33,546 nt of DNA from Demequinaceae bacterium UBA4004. Its GTDB lineage: Bacteria; Actinomycetota; Actinomycetes; Actinomycetales; Demequinaceae. Position numbers and translations under genes: made by a program. Location: positions 1-33,546 of the forward strand of contig DGBM01000202.1 of NCBI GenBank assembly GCA_002384765.1, given 5' to 3'. Positions 1-8,534 of the stretch are shown in pieces. A model generated the notes under the pieces. The model ran no database searches. It saw nothing but the letters and a program-made list of their open reading frames with translations, and was not told the origin of the DNA. How positions within the stretch are numbered: position 1 is the first letter of the stretch; the number at the start of each line of letters is the position of its first letter.

Positions 1-29
1 GCCAAGTCGGGTTGACATACTCACTCCAC
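1..29. repeat. Terminus of a nested insertion sequence plus 6-bp target duplication (left)
   Basis: Bases 1-23 are one end of an insertion sequence whose body is outside the window; bases 24-29 (CTCCAC) are the target duplication. The outer tip, read on the minus strand, begins TGAGTATGTCAACC. It matches the right-hand tip (33524-33546, beginning TGGAAATGACACTC) at 15 of 23 positions, as expected for imperfect terminal inverted repeats. CTCCAC recurs at 33518-33523. The insertion adds a TGA stop to istA directly after the duplicated GTG GAG codons. TG...CA tips and a 6-bp duplication would suit another IS21-type element, but the family cannot be fixed from 23 bp. Confidence 0.75.
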
Positions 30-1121
30 GATGCTGGAGGTGACCCGGACATCCAGCGATTCACCGATCAGCCTCGCGGGGACCGAGTAGAAGTTCCGGT
101 CGACCTGGACGTGATAGTTCGGCCCCACTTTCGCCTTGCGGAGATCGGCCAGCTCGAATCCGATCGGCGGCAGCGGCATCAGGAGCGGCTTCTCGTCGCG
201 TTCGAACACCACCACCCGGGAGTCCTCCCGTTTCTGGAACGGGCGGGCGTTGATCGCGGCGACCTCGTCGAAGATGGCCTCGTTCAGCTCCGCCAACCCG
301 ATGAACTGGCGATCACGCAGTATCGCGGCGACCTGACCTGCGACGAACCGGACACTGCCTTCGACCACTGCCTTGTCGCGGGGACGCTTCACGCGGGCCG
401 GGATGATCGCGGTGCCGTAATGCTCCGCCAACTGGGCGTAGGCCGGGTTCAACGCCGGCTCATACCGGTCCGCCCGCGACACACCCGTGCGGAGGTTGTC
501 AGGCACCAGCAGACGACCCACGCCCCCGAACTGCTCGAACGCATGCACGTGGCCCTCGATCCACGACGACAGCGTCATATCGGTGAACGCCTCCACATAC
601 GTGTAGGCGCTGAACGACAACGCCGCCACGAACACCCACGCCTGGGTCGGGGTCCCGCTCAGCGGATCAGCGAACCACATCGGGTCCCCGGCCCAGTCGA
701 CCTCGACCGACTCCCCGGGGCTGCGCTGGATCCGCATCGACGCCCCCGTCGACTTAATCCAGCGGCGGTACTGTTCGTTGAAGAACGAATACTGATACGG
801 CACCTCGCCCGTCGAGCGGCACTTCGCCACGTACTCGTTCCACAACACCAGCAATGTCACCGACGGCCGACCCAGCTCCCGGTGCACATACTCGAAATCT
901 GGTGCAGCCCGCCCAGAGTCCGGCCTCACCGGCTCCGGGAGCAACAGGTGGCGGACCTCCTCAGCCCCGAGGTCCGCCACCTGCCCGAACCCGACACCAG
1001 CCGAGTCCGCCGCCGTGAACACCCCCGCCACCGTGTTACGTGAACACCCCAACGCGTCAGCGATCCCGCGCTGGCTCACCCCCTCAGCACGAAGCTGAAG
1101 AATCCTCTTGTAGTCGACCAT
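21..1121 (-). pseudogene. istA: IS21 transposase IstA, N-terminal 366 codons, interrupted
   Basis: IstA is the DDE transposase of IS21 elements and works with the ATPase IstB. A helix-turn-helix lies near residues 14-35 (ISQRGIADALGCSRNTV-like). The DDE catalytic residues are visible as D142 in VDWAG, D208 in VPDNL and E254 in VVEGSV. The protein stops after residue 366 (SSIVE) at a TGA supplied by the nested insertion. The missing C-terminal part is at 33080-33523 and resumes in frame through the duplicated Val-Glu codons. The rebuilt protein would be about 511 residues, the normal IstA length. The start ATG at 1121 is followed by the usual IS21 opening. As it stands the gene is broken, so the element cannot supply its own transposase. 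Confidence 0.92.
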
Positions 1122-1207
1122 CGAAGGCGACCCCTCTCGTCACGACCGTGCCCCAACGGCACGGACCCGACGAACGTCCCACACGCGAAACCGCGGCCGA
1201 CCGCGGC

Positions 1208-1285
1208 GTCACCATGGCTCAGCCGTCAACGGAACACTGGCTCACCCCACAACAGAACACCGGCTCTCACCCAGCGCAATATGCA
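1208..1285 (-). repeat. IS21 terminal inverted repeat with internal transposase-binding repeats
   Basis: Read inward on the minus strand from 1285, this end has TGCATATTGCGCT followed by three spaced copies of a GAGCC-containing motif: GAGCCGGTGTTCTG (1266-1253), GAGCCAGTGTTCC (about 1243-1231) and a weaker GAGCCATGGTGAC (about 1220-1208). The right end (32198-32275) has the same order and spacing. Multiple terminal repeats are characteristic of IS21 elements and are thought to bind the transposase. Confidence 0.8.
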
Positions 1286-1291
1286 CACTGG
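1286..1291. repeat. 6-bp target-site duplication of the IS21 element (CACTGG)
   Basis: CACTGG directly follows the left IS end and recurs directly before the right IS end at 32192-32197. Six bases lies within the 4-8 bp duplication size of IS21 elements. It is also the sixth codon region of the disrupted small gene, and removing the IS with one copy restores the frame. Confidence 0.8.
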
Positions 1292-1614
1292 ACGCACAAA
1301 CCACCGAAACCAAGGCACGCAAGCTGCTGGACAGCCGCATCAACTCCGTGCGCGAGCTGGTCACCGCGCGGCAGTCACTTAATGAGCTGCGCGAGCAGCT
1401 TGCGGCCGCTGAGGCAGTCGACGTCAAGGCGTACCGCGCCGCGCTCTCCGATGGCTGGTCAGCCGATGAGCTGCGCAAGCTTGGCCTCGATGAACCCGAC
1501 AAGAAGCAGCGGGTGCGCCGCCGTCCGGCGGCGCGCAAGTCCTCCCCGTCCGAAGCTGCGAACAGGTCGCAACCGGCTGCCGCTGACGCGGCGGACGATT
1601 CTCCTGCCACCTGA
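1292..1614 (+). pseudogene. Small coiled-coil/basic-tail protein, 5' end separated by IS21 insertion
   Basis: This is the main part of a small gene of unknown function. Bases 32182-32197 supply ATG and the codons for MASTL. Deleting the IS and one CACTGG joins them in frame to 1292 and gives a 112-residue protein. The middle is Leu/Glu/Arg-rich and probably helical (SVRELVTARQSLNELREQ, about residues 24-41). The C-terminal 35 residues are basic, then Ala/Ser-rich. The original start lies beside the probable oriT and diverges from mobC, so a transfer or oriT-linked role is possible but unproven. A GTG at 1348 could give an N-terminally shortened 88-residue product if some IS-derived promoter reads through. 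Confidence 0.72.
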
Positions 1615-1678
1615 CCCTCGGCCTCGATCGTTACGACGGCCACCACCCTGTCAAGCCCACTACGTGGGCCTCTCCCCC

Positions 1679-1764
1679 GCAAACTCTCGACACGCGCTCC
1701 GGTCGTTCCTCCCTCCGCTTATTTCGCGCCGAGACTTTGCTCCTCCGAGCCCTCCGGGTTGACC
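1679..1764 (+). repeat. Structured repeat, copy 1: stem-loop with conserved 28-nt loop
   Basis: The arm GCAAACTCTCGACACGCG (1679-1696) pairs with CGCGCCGAGACTTTGC (1725-1740). Between them is a 28-nt loop starting CTCCGGTCGTTCCTCC and ending TATTT. A shared tail CCCTCCGGGTTGACC follows at 1750-1764. The same structure occurs on the opposite strand at 14376-14462. The loops agree at 27 of 28 positions. The stems differ at three base pairs, each changed on both sides so that pairing is kept (C-G to A-T, A-T to G-C, C-G to T-A). A C·C mismatch and a CA bulge are kept. The role is unknown; a single-strand origin, a single-stranded-DNA promoter, a protein-binding site or a small RNA are all possible. 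The rest of the gap 1615-1860 shows no gene. Confidence 0.7.
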
Positions 1765-1860
1765 GGCCGGCGGCCGTCGTATTTTGGCCTTTATCGGGTC
1801 AGGGGGAAGGAAGGGCCTGGCCCAACACCCGTGCGCAGTGCACGGCCGAGCTGGTGACGC

Positions 1861-2469
1861 TCACGTCCCGGCGGAGGTACCAACCTGGGCCGTCTCGGCG
1901 GCGTGGTCGTCCAACCGGTCGAGTGCACGTGAGACCGACGAGCGGCCCACGCCCAACGTCTCAGCGATCGCGTCGAGGCTCTGTCCATCGGCACGCATCC
2001 GCACCGCCTCACGTACCCGAGCGGGCGTCATCACAGTTGGCCTGCCGCCGACCCGTCCCTCAGCACGAGCACGCGCCAGACCTGCCCTGGTGTTCTCCCG
2101 GATCGTGTCCACCCTGAGCTGAGCGAACACCGCGACGATCCCGAACAGGGCGCGTCCCATCGGCGTTGTGGTGTCGATATCGGGCTCGGTCAAGCTCTTG
2201 ATCTGCACGCCTCGCTCGTGCAGGTCGTTGATCGTCTCGATCGCGAGCGTCTGCGTGCCCGCGAGCCGGTCGAGCCGCCACACGAGCAACGTGTCCCCCG
2301 GTCGTAGGTAGTCCAGGCAGGCGAGCCACTGCGGCCGGTCAGCTCGCCGCGAGGAGATGGCGTGATCGACGAACACGCGGACCGCTCCGGCCGCGCGCAG
2401 CGCGCGCTCCTGGGTGGCGGTGTCCTGCTCGTGTGTGCTCACTCGCGCGTAGCCGACGAGGGTGCTCAT
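1861..2469 (-). CDS. Serine recombinase (resolvase/invertase family)
   Basis: A 202-residue small serine recombinase. The N-terminal catalytic domain opens with GYARVSTHEQDT, where S11 is the expected nucleophile. The downstream region WRLDRLAGT (about residues 64-72) carries the family's conserved arginines. The C-terminal residues 145-190 form a helix-turn-helix for site binding (DAIAETLGVGRSSVSRAL). The length is typical of Tn3-type resolvases and Pin-type invertases. It starts 3 bp after the fic stop codon, so it probably shares the ficA-fic transcript. On a plasmid the usual job is resolving multimers, though a role in inverting DNA between the two inverted structured repeats cannot be excluded. 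No res site with clear subsites was recognised. Confidence 0.9.
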   Translation of the reverse strand: MSTLVGYARVSTHEQDTATQERALRAAGAVRVFVDHAISSRRADRPQWLACLDYLRPGDTLLVWRLDRLAGTQTLAIETINDLHERGVQIKSLTEPDIDTTTPMGRALFGIVAVFAQLRVDTIRENTRAGLARARAEGRVGGRPTVMTPARVREAVRMRADGQSLDAIAETLGVGRSSVSRALDRLDDHAAETAQVGTSAGT

Positions 2470-2472
2470 GGG

Positions 2473-3231
2473 TCAATCTCCGATCCCTGGTGACCGGTCG
2501 CTCATGCGCCCCGGCGGCAGTCTGCGCGTTCCTGCCTCGAATGTGGTGGGAGTGGTCCTGGTTGCCTCGGTCGCGGGCACGCCGAACGCGAGGCGGGCGG
2601 CGTCCAGAGCAGCCCGAGGGGTGCCTCTCTCCCTTGGTCGTCGCGCTGTGGTGATCGCGTCGAACATCTCGCGCAGCGGCCGAAGGTCTGAGCGTTCCAT
2701 CGCGGCTCGGGATGCCTCGTTGTTGCGTTCGGCCGAGACTCGCCGCCAGTCCAGGTGCCACCCGGCATCACGGGCCACCCGAGACCAGAACACTCGCTGC
2801 GCGCGGCCGTTGCCCTCACGGAACGGGTGGCCGTAGTTGAGGGCGTCGTAGTGGTGCGCCAGGCGCTCGATGAACTTCGGCCGGCTCATGCTGCGCAGGT
2901 GGTTGTCGGCCCGCAGTTCGTCGAACACGAACCGGGTGCCAACCTCGATCCGGGACGCGGGAAGGAACGGCTGACCGCCGGGCTTGCGTATGTCGACGGT
3001 CCGGGTTCGTCCGGCCCACTCGTAGAGGTCTTGGAAAAGGTGTCGGTGGATGCCTCGCAGCTCGTCGAGGTCGCCGGACGGGGCCACCGGGTAGCGGTCG
3101 GCCAGTTCGACGAGCCGATGCACAGACAAGCCGCCCTCAGCCTGGTCGAGGGCGGCTTGGGTGCGGGCACCGATCCGGTTGCGAAGGATGCCCGTCTCGG
3201 GGTCGGTGTACGGGTCGACGCTCTCGCTCAT
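2473..3231 (-). CDS. fic: Fic-domain toxin (predicted AMP transferase)
   Basis: Fic enzymes usually transfer AMP to a hydroxyl side chain of a target protein. The full signature HPFREGNGR lies at about residues 135-143, with the catalytic His, the phosphate-binding Glu/Gly/Asn and the final Arg all present. The upstream part has the helical fold expected of VbhT-type Fic toxins (RGIHRHLFQDLYEWAGRTR). The C-terminal 80 residues after MFDAI look unstructured and are probably lineage-specific. The ATG at 3231 overlaps the antitoxin TGA by one base (TGATG), so translation is likely coupled. A GTG one codon upstream is possible. With the small gene before it this forms a class I Fic toxin-antitoxin pair, which may stabilise the plasmid. 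Confidence 0.9.
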   Translation of the reverse strand: MSESVDPYTDPETGILRNRIGARTQAALDQAEGGLSVHRLVELADRYPVAPSGDLDELRGIHRHLFQDLYEWAGRTRTVDIRKPGGQPFLPASRIEVGTRFVFDELRADNHLRSMSRPKFIERLAHHYDALNYGHPFREGNGRAQRVFWSRVARDAGWHLDWRRVSAERNNEASRAAMERSDLRPLREMFDAITTARRPRERGTPRAALDAARLAFGVPATEATRTTPTTFEAGTRRLPPGRMSDRSPGIGD

Positions 3232-3488
3232 CACCCGCGTTGCGTGGCCGTCTTGCGGGCCGGGGCTGCACTCCCCCGCTGGTCCTCGGGCACGCCGTAG
3301 CGGACACGGGTCCGGCGGCCGTACTCGTCGAGGGTGATCCGCCCGGCGACGTACTCGGCCGCGTCGGCCGCGTCAGCCGGCGCGAGGTCGAGGCCTTCCA
3401 TCTGCACGCTGTGCACGGCCTCCTCGACCTGGCGAGCCCGCTCCGCCTCGGTCGTCGACGGCGACGTGATGCGCGCTGCCTGGGTCAT
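3231..3488 (-). CDS. Fic antitoxin, VbhA-like
   Basis: An 85-residue protein directly upstream of fic. It contains the inhibitory motif of class I Fic antitoxins, [S/T]xxxE[G/N], as S27-V-Q-M-E31-G32. In known members the Glu pushes away the ATP gamma-phosphate binding position of the toxin and blocks AMP transfer. A second conserved element, DAAEYVAGRITLDEYGRRTRVRYG (about residues 43-65, given here split: DAAEYVAGRI, TLDEYGRRTR), resembles the antitoxin domain found in VbhA proteins. The start ATG is preceded by GAGGAGGACG at good spacing. The stop overlaps the fic start. Confidence 0.88.
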   Translation of the reverse strand: MTQAARITSPSTTEAERARQVEEAVHSVQMEGLDLAPADAADAAEYVAGRITLDEYGRRTRVRYGVPEDQRGSAAPARKTATQRG

Positions 3489-3520
3489 GACGTCCTCCTC
3501 GGTTGGATCGGTCAGTGCCC

Positions 3521-3568
3521 ATTCTACCGGTTCGACCGATAACGGTCTAGCGGCGTTTCGGTCGAACC
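3521..3568 (-). promoter_or_regulatory. Probable ficA-fic-recombinase promoter inside a 10-bp inverted repeat
   Basis: A perfect 10-bp inverted repeat, GGTTCGACCG (3529-3538) and CGGTCGAACC (3559-3568), lies upstream of the antitoxin. On the minus strand a -10-like TAGAAT (3526-3521) sits 17 bp from a -35-like TAGACC (3549-3544), so one arm falls in the spacer and the other just upstream. This layout suits an operator for autoregulation, as is common in toxin-antitoxin operons. Promoter assignment is by eye. In the remaining gap 3569-3777 I see nothing else I can support. Confidence 0.45.
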
Positions 3569-3777
3569 TTGTTTCGGTCGCGGGTTCCGGTCGAGAGCGG
3601 CCCGCGTCCTGCCGAGTGGCGCGTCGACGTCACGGTGCTCGACGACAAACGTTCGTTTACGGACGACGCCCGCCAGTCATTCGCCCCCGGGACCAGCAAG
3701 GGATGGCGGCGGGTAGCACCGATTTGTTCGGAGCAGCGGCCCGCTCGCTGACCGGCAGACACGTTTTGACCAAAGGT

Positions 3778-6099
3778 TTACGGCACGAAGGACTTGGCCA
3801 GCGACTCCAGGTCGGCAAACGGAAGGGCCCGCAGCGACTGTCCGCTGCCCAGTGCCCAGATGGAGTAGCCGTCCTTGCTGTCCTGCGTCCCGTCGGTCTT
3901 CCACGTGCCCGTGGTGACCAGTTTGACCTCGATGGTCGTGGGGACATCCGTGTGGGGCTCGACAGCCAGCAACTTGCGCCGGGCCTCCGGCTCGATGATG
4001 AACGAGGCCTTCGTGTCGACACATAGAACCTTCGTGCCGGCCCACACGATGAAGTCGGGAAAGAACCACACGGTCTGGCCCAATGTGACGAGAGGAATCC
4101 TGTAGCCCGTCTGCGACCGGTTACGGGCCCATGTGAGCCCCGTTTCGTCGAGGGCCCGGGCGAACTTCAACTCCAGCTCGTTGAGGCCGTCGTAGCCGTC
4201 GTGCAGCGAGTTACTAAAAGTCTCCATACTCGACACCCTGACCAGCGTGCTGCCGACTTCGTAGGGCCTGGGCTTCAGCTGCTTGATGACCGCGTGCCGC
4301 AGGTATTCGTCGACCGCCTCGGCAGCGGTGTCGGCCAGACTCTGGTAAGCGCTGCTCCCGACGCCCACCTTGGCGTCGAACTTCGCGCCGTCGGTGTCTA
4401 TGACCGTCAGCGCCGGCCGGTACCGGCGGGACACCTCGCGCCGAAAGACCCACCTGGCATTGACCCGGTTGGGCTGCTCGAACTCGACCCAGTCGGTGTC
4501 ATGTGTCTGGTTCGAGCCGATCGACTGCTGAACGGTGCGGCGACGACCCTCGCCCCTGGTGTTGACGGTGTCGCCGGTGTAGTCGTGAACCTTCGCTAGG
4601 ACCCTTTCGACCGGCTCCGCGGCCGCCGTGTTGTCAATGGCCGTCCGAGGGACGGAGCGGGTCTCCTTGGGCTCCAGGCTCTTCGGCTCCTCCGTGCCCG
4701 GAGGGGAGGTCAGGATGCGCACCTCGGGTGCGTTCCCACCCAGGCCATTTCGGACGTCCTCGACCACCTGGGAGAACGCGTCGTTGCGATCAACGCGCAC
4801 GTAGAAGTGCGCGGTGTTGAGCCGATCGGCCTGGTAGTGAGTCGCCCCCGGCTGGCGCAGCACCCGCCCGATGACCTGGGCGATCCGCACCGTGGAGTCC
4901 ATGCTCTTGTCGACGTAGGCGAAGTAGACGCTCGGGTCATCCCAGCCCTCCTGGAGGGTCTGATTGAAGATGATGTGCCGATAGTCGCCGGCGACGAACG
5001 ACTCGTAGTCGGTGTCGCCGCCCGTGAACAGGTTGAACTCCAGTGGCAACGGGAAGTCCTTGTGGGTCTTCAGATCGGCGTAGACCGCCACCTCCTCGGC
5101 TGGGATACCGCACTGCTCAGTCAGATAGCGCCAGATCAGGATGGGCGGCGCCTGCCGCTGGTCGAACACCTGCTTCGGGTCATCGCTCATGCCTGCGTCG
5201 TCGGCAACCATGTTGGTGTTGCAGACGTAGATTGCCTTCGGCAGGAAGGCAAGCCCCTCTGCCTTCGCGGCCGATTCGGCCTCGCGCAGGTCTGCCAGCA
5301 TCTCGCTGACCGTCTCTTGCATCGGAGCGTTCAGGCCATCCAGGGCGATAATCCCCTTCACCAGGCCCGATGCCACCACCGTTGCCGACGGCACCGTCGT
5401 GATGAGGTCCTCGGTGGCGTAGTCGCCCTGTGCGCGCAGCGGCTCGATGACCTCGGAGGCGAACTGCGCCGGGAAGCGCAGCGTAGCGCTGGCGAGTAGG
5501 AACACGGCCGGGTGCTGCTCCAACAAGAGGGTGGTCTGCTGGTCGCTCAAGTTCTGCGCCTCGTCGTAGACGACGATCAGCGGTCGCCGCACTCCTTCGG
5601 CCGTCTGTCGGCCTTTCAGTGCCTCCCATCGCGTCGACTCGATGGTGTCGGTGTCGGCGGCGAATATCTTCAGGTTGCTCTTTTCGCGGTCGCGCTGGTT
5701 GAACGTGCCGACCGTGGCGAAGTACAGCAGCGACTCCTTGGCGTTAGCCACGTCCGCGGGATCATACTCACTGAGCAGCCTCACCGTGGTGTCGGGTAGC
5801 AGGTGCTTGTACTTCCCACCGTCGGCAAGGTTGGCGTACGTCTGCTGGACAACCACCTTGCCCTTGGAGAGCCACAGGACGACTGGCGGCACCTCCATCA
5901 GGGCCACCATCTCGCTCACGGCCTGCGCGAGGATGGCGGTCTTCCCCGATCCAGTGATAGACGAGAGCGCCTGGTAGAACGGTACGTCACGCCGCTTGGC
6001 CCCACGGCCGTAGGGGATCGGGTCGCCGTGGTAGTCGATGAACCGATCGGCGATTTGCGAGGCCGCCTGCTGCTGGAACTGGAACAGCTCAAGTGCCAC
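3778..6099 (-). CDS. Type III restriction enzyme Res subunit (helicase-nuclease)
   Basis: Res is the ATP-dependent translocating and cutting subunit of a type III restriction system and needs Mod for site recognition. Counting from the GTG at 6099, Walker A TGSGKT is at about residues 49-54 and a DEAQ box (VVYDEAQNL) at about 179-182. Helicase motif VI-like IAQVIGRVLRQPG follows, and a C-terminal PD-(D/E)xK nuclease site appears as FPDFIVW with VDTKAS. At 773 residues it is shorter than classical Res proteins of about 970, but all key motifs are visible. The GTG at 6099 is chosen because GAGGAGAG lies just upstream and it starts one base after the mod TGA. An ATG at 6135 would add 12 residues overlapping mod. 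Confidence 0.9.
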   Translation of the reverse strand: MALELFQFQQQAASQIADRFIDYHGDPIPYGRGAKRRDVPFYQALSSITGSGKTAILAQAVSEMVALMEVPPVVLWLSKGKVVVQQTYANLADGGKYKHLLPDTTVRLLSEYDPADVANAKESLLYFATVGTFNQRDREKSNLKIFAADTDTIESTRWEALKGRQTAEGVRRPLIVVYDEAQNLSDQQTTLLLEQHPAVFLLASATLRFPAQFASEVIEPLRAQGDYATEDLITTVPSATVVASGLVKGIIALDGLNAPMQETVSEMLADLREAESAAKAEGLAFLPKAIYVCNTNMVADDAGMSDDPKQVFDQRQAPPILIWRYLTEQCGIPAEEVAVYADLKTHKDFPLPLEFNLFTGGDTDYESFVAGDYRHIIFNQTLQEGWDDPSVYFAYVDKSMDSTVRIAQVIGRVLRQPGATHYQADRLNTAHFYVRVDRNDAFSQVVEDVRNGLGGNAPEVRILTSPPGTEEPKSLEPKETRSVPRTAIDNTAAAEPVERVLAKVHDYTGDTVNTRGEGRRRTVQQSIGSNQTHDTDWVEFEQPNRVNARWVFRREVSRRYRPALTVIDTDGAKFDAKVGVGSSAYQSLADTAAEAVDEYLRHAVIKQLKPRPYEVGSTLVRVSSMETFSNSLHDGYDGLNELELKFARALDETGLTWARNRSQTGYRIPLVTLGQTVWFFPDFIVWAGTKVLCVDTKASFIIEPEARRKLLAVEPHTDVPTTIEVKLVTTGTWKTDGTQDSKDGYSIWALGSGQSLRALPFADLESLAKSFVP

Positions 6100-6100
6100 G

Positions 6101-8056
6101 TCAGCTCTCCTCGATGAACGACTCGGTGCGGACATCGAGGCCGAAGTCGGACAGGATGCGGTCGGGAATCTGATACCACACCACGTCGTCGGTCACTATG
6201 AGGTTGCGGCGGCTGTACACGTGGTAGGTCGGGGCGAGTCCGGCGGCGTCGGCCTCCTCGGTGATGGCCTCGTAAACCTGCTCTGTGAGGTCTGTGTTGG
6301 AGCCGGCGCCGTGCCAGACGAGGTAGATGCCCTCGTTGTTGGCGTTGCGAGCCACGAGGTAGGTGTACGCCGCCTCGTCCGGAACGGGGATCAGTACCGG
6401 GCCGCGCCTAGTGCCCGTCGACGAGTGGGACGCGATGACCGTGTCGATCATCTCGTCGCGCTCCATCATGAGCAGGGTCTTGGCGTCGACCCTCTTCTCC
6501 AAGGTCTTGAACGTGAAGCCACCACCGAGTGCCGCGTGTGACTTCTTGTCGGCCCATCTACCGTCGATTACCCGCTTCAGCCGGTCCACGGTGAGTGTCT
6601 TCGCGTAGGAGTCACCGTTCTCGGGTCGCCCCTGCTCCACCAGGACGAAGCGACGGTCCGCGCCCTGGTCGTGGTTCAGTTTCAGCACTGCGTGCCCAGT
6701 CGTGCCCGACCCCGCGAACAGGTCGAGAACGGTGCCGTTCGGCGGGCACCAGATTTGGATGATCTTGGTCATCAACTTCATCGGCTTTACGGTCTCAAAG
6801 CCGTGACCGGCACCCACGATCGCCGTCAGCTCATCGACACCCGTCTGACTGTGCCCGGACTCTTCGTGGTCCCACGACACGCTGCCCAGCACTTCGGGAT
6901 CGTCCATGTCCTCGTCGGCCCAGTACGTCATGGGCACGCGCCCCTGCTTGACGTCTTCGAGGTAGCGCTTCATCGCTGGGCGTCCAGTGCCCTTGACTCC
7001 GAAGTAGACCTGCGGCCACGGGCCCTCGGCGAGTCGCGCCTCTGCGGCCCTCCGCGCCTTGCTCAAGTCCTCCTTGACCATCAGCGCCTTCACCTTGCGA
7101 ACTTCCGTCGGCTTCACGCCGATGATCGCCGCGCGGATCGCTGCGTCGTCCATGTCTCGCGCTTCATACTGGACGCCCCAGTCGCCCAGCCAGCCCAGCG
7201 CATCCCGCTGAGGCGATCGCCAGCACTTACCAGACGGCGGGTAGTGCACCTCACCGGTAAAGGGTGACTGGATGCCGTACACCATGCCCTGATGGGTCAG
7301 CGCTTTCGGGCCCGAGAAGTCGCCCGACTTCCACAGCCTGGAGTCACCGTCCCGCGTCTGATACCGCGCATCCATGCTTTCCGTGCGCGGTTCGAGTCCC
7401 GTCTTCGCCAGCCGCTCGTTCCTGGCGTACACAAGGACATACTCGGTGGCAGTTGAGACGTGACGGTTGTCGGAACGCGGCGAGTAGCTCTTCTGCCAGT
7501 TGATGATCGCGAGCCGATTGTCCTCGCCGAACAGTTCATCGAGCATCTGGCCCAGGTGGAACAGTTCCCTGCTGTCGATGCAGATCGCCAGCACGCCACC
7601 GGGCTTGAGCATCGCCTTCATCATCTGGAGGCGGGGGTACATGAACTTCATCCACTTGGTGTGGCGCGCAGGGTCGTCGCTGCCCACGAACTCGCCAAGG
7701 TCCGGGTCGTTGGGGTCCTTGTCCCACTTGTCGTTGTACCGGAAGTCGCCCCCTGTGTTGTACGGCGGATCGGTCAGAATCAGATCCACCTGTCCCTTCT
7801 CGCGGTACAGCGATGCCAGCGCCTGCAGGTTGTCGCCCTCAATCAGCAGGTTCTTCGCGCTGGCCTCCTCGTCGCCGGCGCTGTGAGCCTTGACGGTACG
7901 CATCGTGCGCGGGCGGACCCTGCGTCCCAACTGCCGGGCAAGCATCTTCCCGGGGAATGACAGGTTGACGCCGGCGCCGGTCTTCTCCCGAATCAGTTCA
8001 ACGAGCTGCTCAACGGGCAGCGACTCAAGCTCCGTCATGTCGTCCACGGTGTCCAT
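6101..8056 (-). CDS. Type III DNA methyltransferase Mod subunit
   Basis: Mod recognises the site and methylates adenine using S-adenosylmethionine. The catalytic motif IV DPPYNTG is at residues 96-102 and comes before the SAM-binding motif I DLFAGSGTTG at residues 445-454, the beta-class order seen in EcoP1/EcoP15-type Mod proteins. The large insert between them (about residues 200-430) is the likely target-recognition region. The length, 651 residues, is normal for Mod. The start ATG at 8056 has GAGAGAGGA upstream; a second Met at residue 7 is possible. The gene is directly followed by res, forming a two-gene operon. It could protect the plasmid host against phages or act as a plasmid-maintenance device. 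Confidence 0.93.
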   Translation of the reverse strand: MDTVDDMTELESLPVEQLVELIREKTGAGVNLSFPGKMLARQLGRRVRPRTMRTVKAHSAGDEEASAKNLLIEGDNLQALASLYREKGQVDLILTDPPYNTGGDFRYNDKWDKDPNDPDLGEFVGSDDPARHTKWMKFMYPRLQMMKAMLKPGGVLAICIDSRELFHLGQMLDELFGEDNRLAIINWQKSYSPRSDNRHVSTATEYVLVYARNERLAKTGLEPRTESMDARYQTRDGDSRLWKSGDFSGPKALTHQGMVYGIQSPFTGEVHYPPSGKCWRSPQRDALGWLGDWGVQYEARDMDDAAIRAAIIGVKPTEVRKVKALMVKEDLSKARRAAEARLAEGPWPQVYFGVKGTGRPAMKRYLEDVKQGRVPMTYWADEDMDDPEVLGSVSWDHEESGHSQTGVDELTAIVGAGHGFETVKPMKLMTKIIQIWCPPNGTVLDLFAGSGTTGHAVLKLNHDQGADRRFVLVEQGRPENGDSYAKTLTVDRLKRVIDGRWADKKSHAALGGGFTFKTLEKRVDAKTLLMMERDEMIDTVIASHSSTGTRRGPVLIPVPDEAAYTYLVARNANNEGIYLVWHGAGSNTDLTEQVYEAITEEADAAGLAPTYHVYSRRNLIVTDDVVWYQIPDRILSDFGLDVRTESFIEES

Positions 8057-8137
8057 CTAGTCCTCTCTCGCACCGCGGTCACCTCGGGCGACGGTGCAGC
8101 CTCACGCTCGTCATTCTTCCGCACTGGCTCTGGAACC

Positions 8138-8164
8138 CCCGGAGCGGCCACCTGTGGCGCTCCG
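8138..8164. terminator. Hairpin between the small membrane gene and mod
   Basis: CCGGAGCGGCCAC (8138-8150) pairs with GTGGCGCTCCGG (8153-8164) with one bulged G and a two-base tip. It lies 20 bp downstream of the minus-strand gene ending at 8184, which suits an intrinsic-type terminator. There is no clear T run, which is common in high-GC genomes. Confidence 0.45.
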
Positions 8165-8183
8165 GCTCGTACCGGACCGGCGT

Positions 8184-8441
8184 CTAGCGGCGGGGTGATC
8201 GCGCGGCGGCGACAACCGCGCGAACGACATCTGCCAGGGCGATGATCAAGCCCAAAGCCAGCAGCGGGTAGCCGAACACGGCGTAGCCCGCGATGGGCCT
8301 CGTCGACGACGAGGGCGGGAAGGGCAGCGGGTGCGGTGTCAGCCCGGGCTCGGGCCACAGGATGATGGCCAGCCCGACAAGGGCTAGCCCTCCCCCGGTC
8401 ACGATCCAGCTCGTTCCCGGTCGCGTTTGGGTGGCGTTCAC
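8184..8441 (-). CDS. Small two-helix membrane protein, unknown function
   Basis: An 85-residue protein with two predicted membrane segments, near residues 11-30 (SWIVTGGGLALVGLAIILW) and 51-75 (GYAVFGYPLLALGLIIALAD). They are joined by a Pro/Ser-rich loop, and the C-terminus is basic (AARSPRR). The start is a GTG preceded by a strong AAGGAGGAG site at good spacing, which supports it as a real gene despite its size. I do not recognise the family. It sits between the restriction operon and the maintenance block, with a hairpin after it. Confidence 0.6.
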   Translation of the reverse strand: MNATQTRPGTSWIVTGGGLALVGLAIILWPEPGLTPHPLPFPPSSSTRPIAGYAVFGYPLLALGLIIALADVVRAVVAAARSPRR

Positions 8442-8534
8442 CGCTCCTCCTTCGTGGATCGTGGGTTCCCCTGTTCGTGGTCTCGTGGGGTCGAGAGCCT
8501 GGCCATCCGGCAGGTGAGCGCGTCGTCGCCATGC

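Larger units (their letters stand above)
1..1285 (-). mobile_element. IS21-family insertion sequence, left portion (continues at 32198-33546)
   Basis: This is the istA-proximal part of an IS21-type element. It ends at base 1285 with TGCATATTGCGCT read inward on the minus strand, matching TGGATATTGCGCT at 32198. Joined across the window ends, and without the nested IS tips and one duplication, the element is about 2,582 bp, normal for IS21 elements. It carries istA and istB in one orientation and multiple terminal repeats at both ends. A 6-bp CACTGG lies just outside each end (1286-1291 and 32192-32197). Confidence 0.85.

Noticed and set aside
1..1121. Two independent truncated IS21 copies flanking a composite transposon
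   Set aside because: Both would need the same nested insertion at the same codon with the same CTCCAC; one interrupted copy on a circle explains everything.
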